5,551 nt of DNA from Chloroflexota bacterium (GTDB lineage Bacteria; Chloroflexota; Anaerolineae; Aggregatilineales; UBA3940). The translations under genes and the position numbers were made by a program. The stretch lies in contig JAADYZ010000048.1 of NCBI GenBank assembly GCA_010092775.1, positions 1 through 5,551 of the forward strand, given 5' to 3'. How positions within the stretch are numbered: the first letter of the stretch is position 1; each line of letters opens with the position of its first letter. The notes under the pieces are model-generated. The model made no database searches. It saw only the letters and a list, made by a program, of their open reading frames with translations, and was not told the origin of the DNA. Below are positions 5,078-5,551 of the stretch, one piece after another.

Positions 5078-5551
5078 AGCCAATGGAGATCGCGCTTCGC
5101 GAGGACCTGCAACAGGGCAGCGAAGTCCTCAGGTGTCATCTCAAGGCCGACCTCCCAGCGTTCTTTTTCAGCGATCCATAGCTGTTCTTGTGCGGTCACC
5201 TCTTTGAGGGTAGGACCGTCGTCGCCTGCTTTTCTGGGTGGGCGTTTGCGGGAAATGAGCTGTTCGAAGTGCTGCCACAAAGGGAGTGCCTGCGCCTCAT
5301 CTGGTTTGATCAAAGTGTAGAGGGCGAGGGATTCGTCGTCTTGATTCAGTTGCAGGGCGACACAATACCAACCACGCGGCACACGCGTCCTGACCTTGCG
5401 AATCTCAAAGTGCCAGGCTAAGGCGTTTACATGTTGATTCCAGACGATCTCGGCTTGCTCGCCTGAGCGCCGTTTGACCTTTATTTGGCTGTCCTCAAGG
5501 GTTAAGATGTGACCACTCGGCCAGACTTGTTTGAGCAGTCGCTCTACGATC
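5056..5551 (-). CDS. Unrecognised tryptophan-rich protein, 5'-truncated
   Basis: I do not recognise this protein. The - strand frame is open from the right edge to a TGA at 5056-5058, giving 164 visible residues; the start lies outside the window. A GTG at 5380-5382 would give 108 residues. It is unlikely to be the start, because the 56 codons upstream continue without a stop and read as coherent protein (for example SGHILTLEDSQIKVKRRSGE and NALAWHFEIRKVRTRV). Eight tryptophans occur in 164 residues (visible positions 10, 37, 46, 61, 92, 125, 132, 157). The first 80 residues look beta-rich and the rest more helical, with a basic patch RKRPPRK at 101-107. No signal peptide or membrane segment is seen in the visible part. 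Its last six or so codons (SRAAST) are encoded by the second palindrome, so the gene end and repeat have merged. It probably ends just before the phosphoesterase operon promoter. Confidence 0.7.
   Translation of the reverse strand, partial: IVERLLKQVWPSGHILTLEDSQIKVKRRSGEQAEIVWNQHVNALAWHFEIRKVRTRVPRGWYCVALQLNQDDESLALYTLIKPDEAQALPLWQHFEQLISRKRPPRKAGDDGPTLKEVTAQEQLWIAEKERWEVGLEMTPEDFAALLQVLAKRDLHWLSRAAST

Noticed and set aside
5056..5382. Complete 108-residue gene starting at the GTG at 5382
   Set aside because: The frame is open all the way to the right edge and the upstream translation reads as coherent protein. The gene is better described as 5'-truncated.

Overview
The window reads as ordinary bacterial chromosome, with G+C in the mid-50s percent by eye, dense genes and short intergenic gaps. 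No mobile element, RNA gene or CRISPR array was seen. Several proteins (the YtxH pair, the amidohydrolase-like protein, the GDFCAPF-type phosphoesterase) resemble versions I associate with Chloroflexota, Anaerolineae-like lineages. That is an impression from protein style, not a proven assignment.

Layout. At the left edge a 5'-truncated gene of probable DUF948/YtxG type is followed, with a one-base stop/start overlap, by a small YtxH-type membrane protein; both are on the + strand. A perfect 12-bp hairpin terminator then separates them from a convergent 566-residue bifunctional NAD(P)H-hydrate repair enzyme (Nnr) on the - strand. Nnr diverges from an amidohydrolase-superfamily gene on the + strand. 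The roughly 86-bp gap between them holds a strong sigma70-type promoter for nnr (TTGACA-17-TATAGT), a palindrome over its -10 and start region, and an extended -10 (TGTTATAAT) placed so that the amidohydrolase mRNA would be leaderless.

The amidohydrolase-like gene overlaps tail-to-tail with a three-gene - strand cluster. In transcription order this is a YfcE/MJ0936-like metallophosphoesterase, a small two-helix membrane protein and a SpoU/TrmH-type RNA 2'-O-methyltransferase. Successive genes overlap, so translation is probably coupled. Upstream of the cluster lie two near-identical palindromes in tandem. They span the candidate promoter spacer and the last codons of the next - strand gene, an unrecognised tryptophan-rich protein cut by the right edge.

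How the genes work together. The only clear groupings are the ytxGH-like envelope/stress pair and the phosphoesterase/membrane protein/methyltransferase operon. Nnr is a housekeeping metabolite-repair enzyme standing alone. The points most worth a second look are the apparent loss of the metal-binding histidines in the amidohydrolase-like protein, and the AGTCGA...TCGACT palindromes found in both promoter regions. I found no convincing new multi-gene system.
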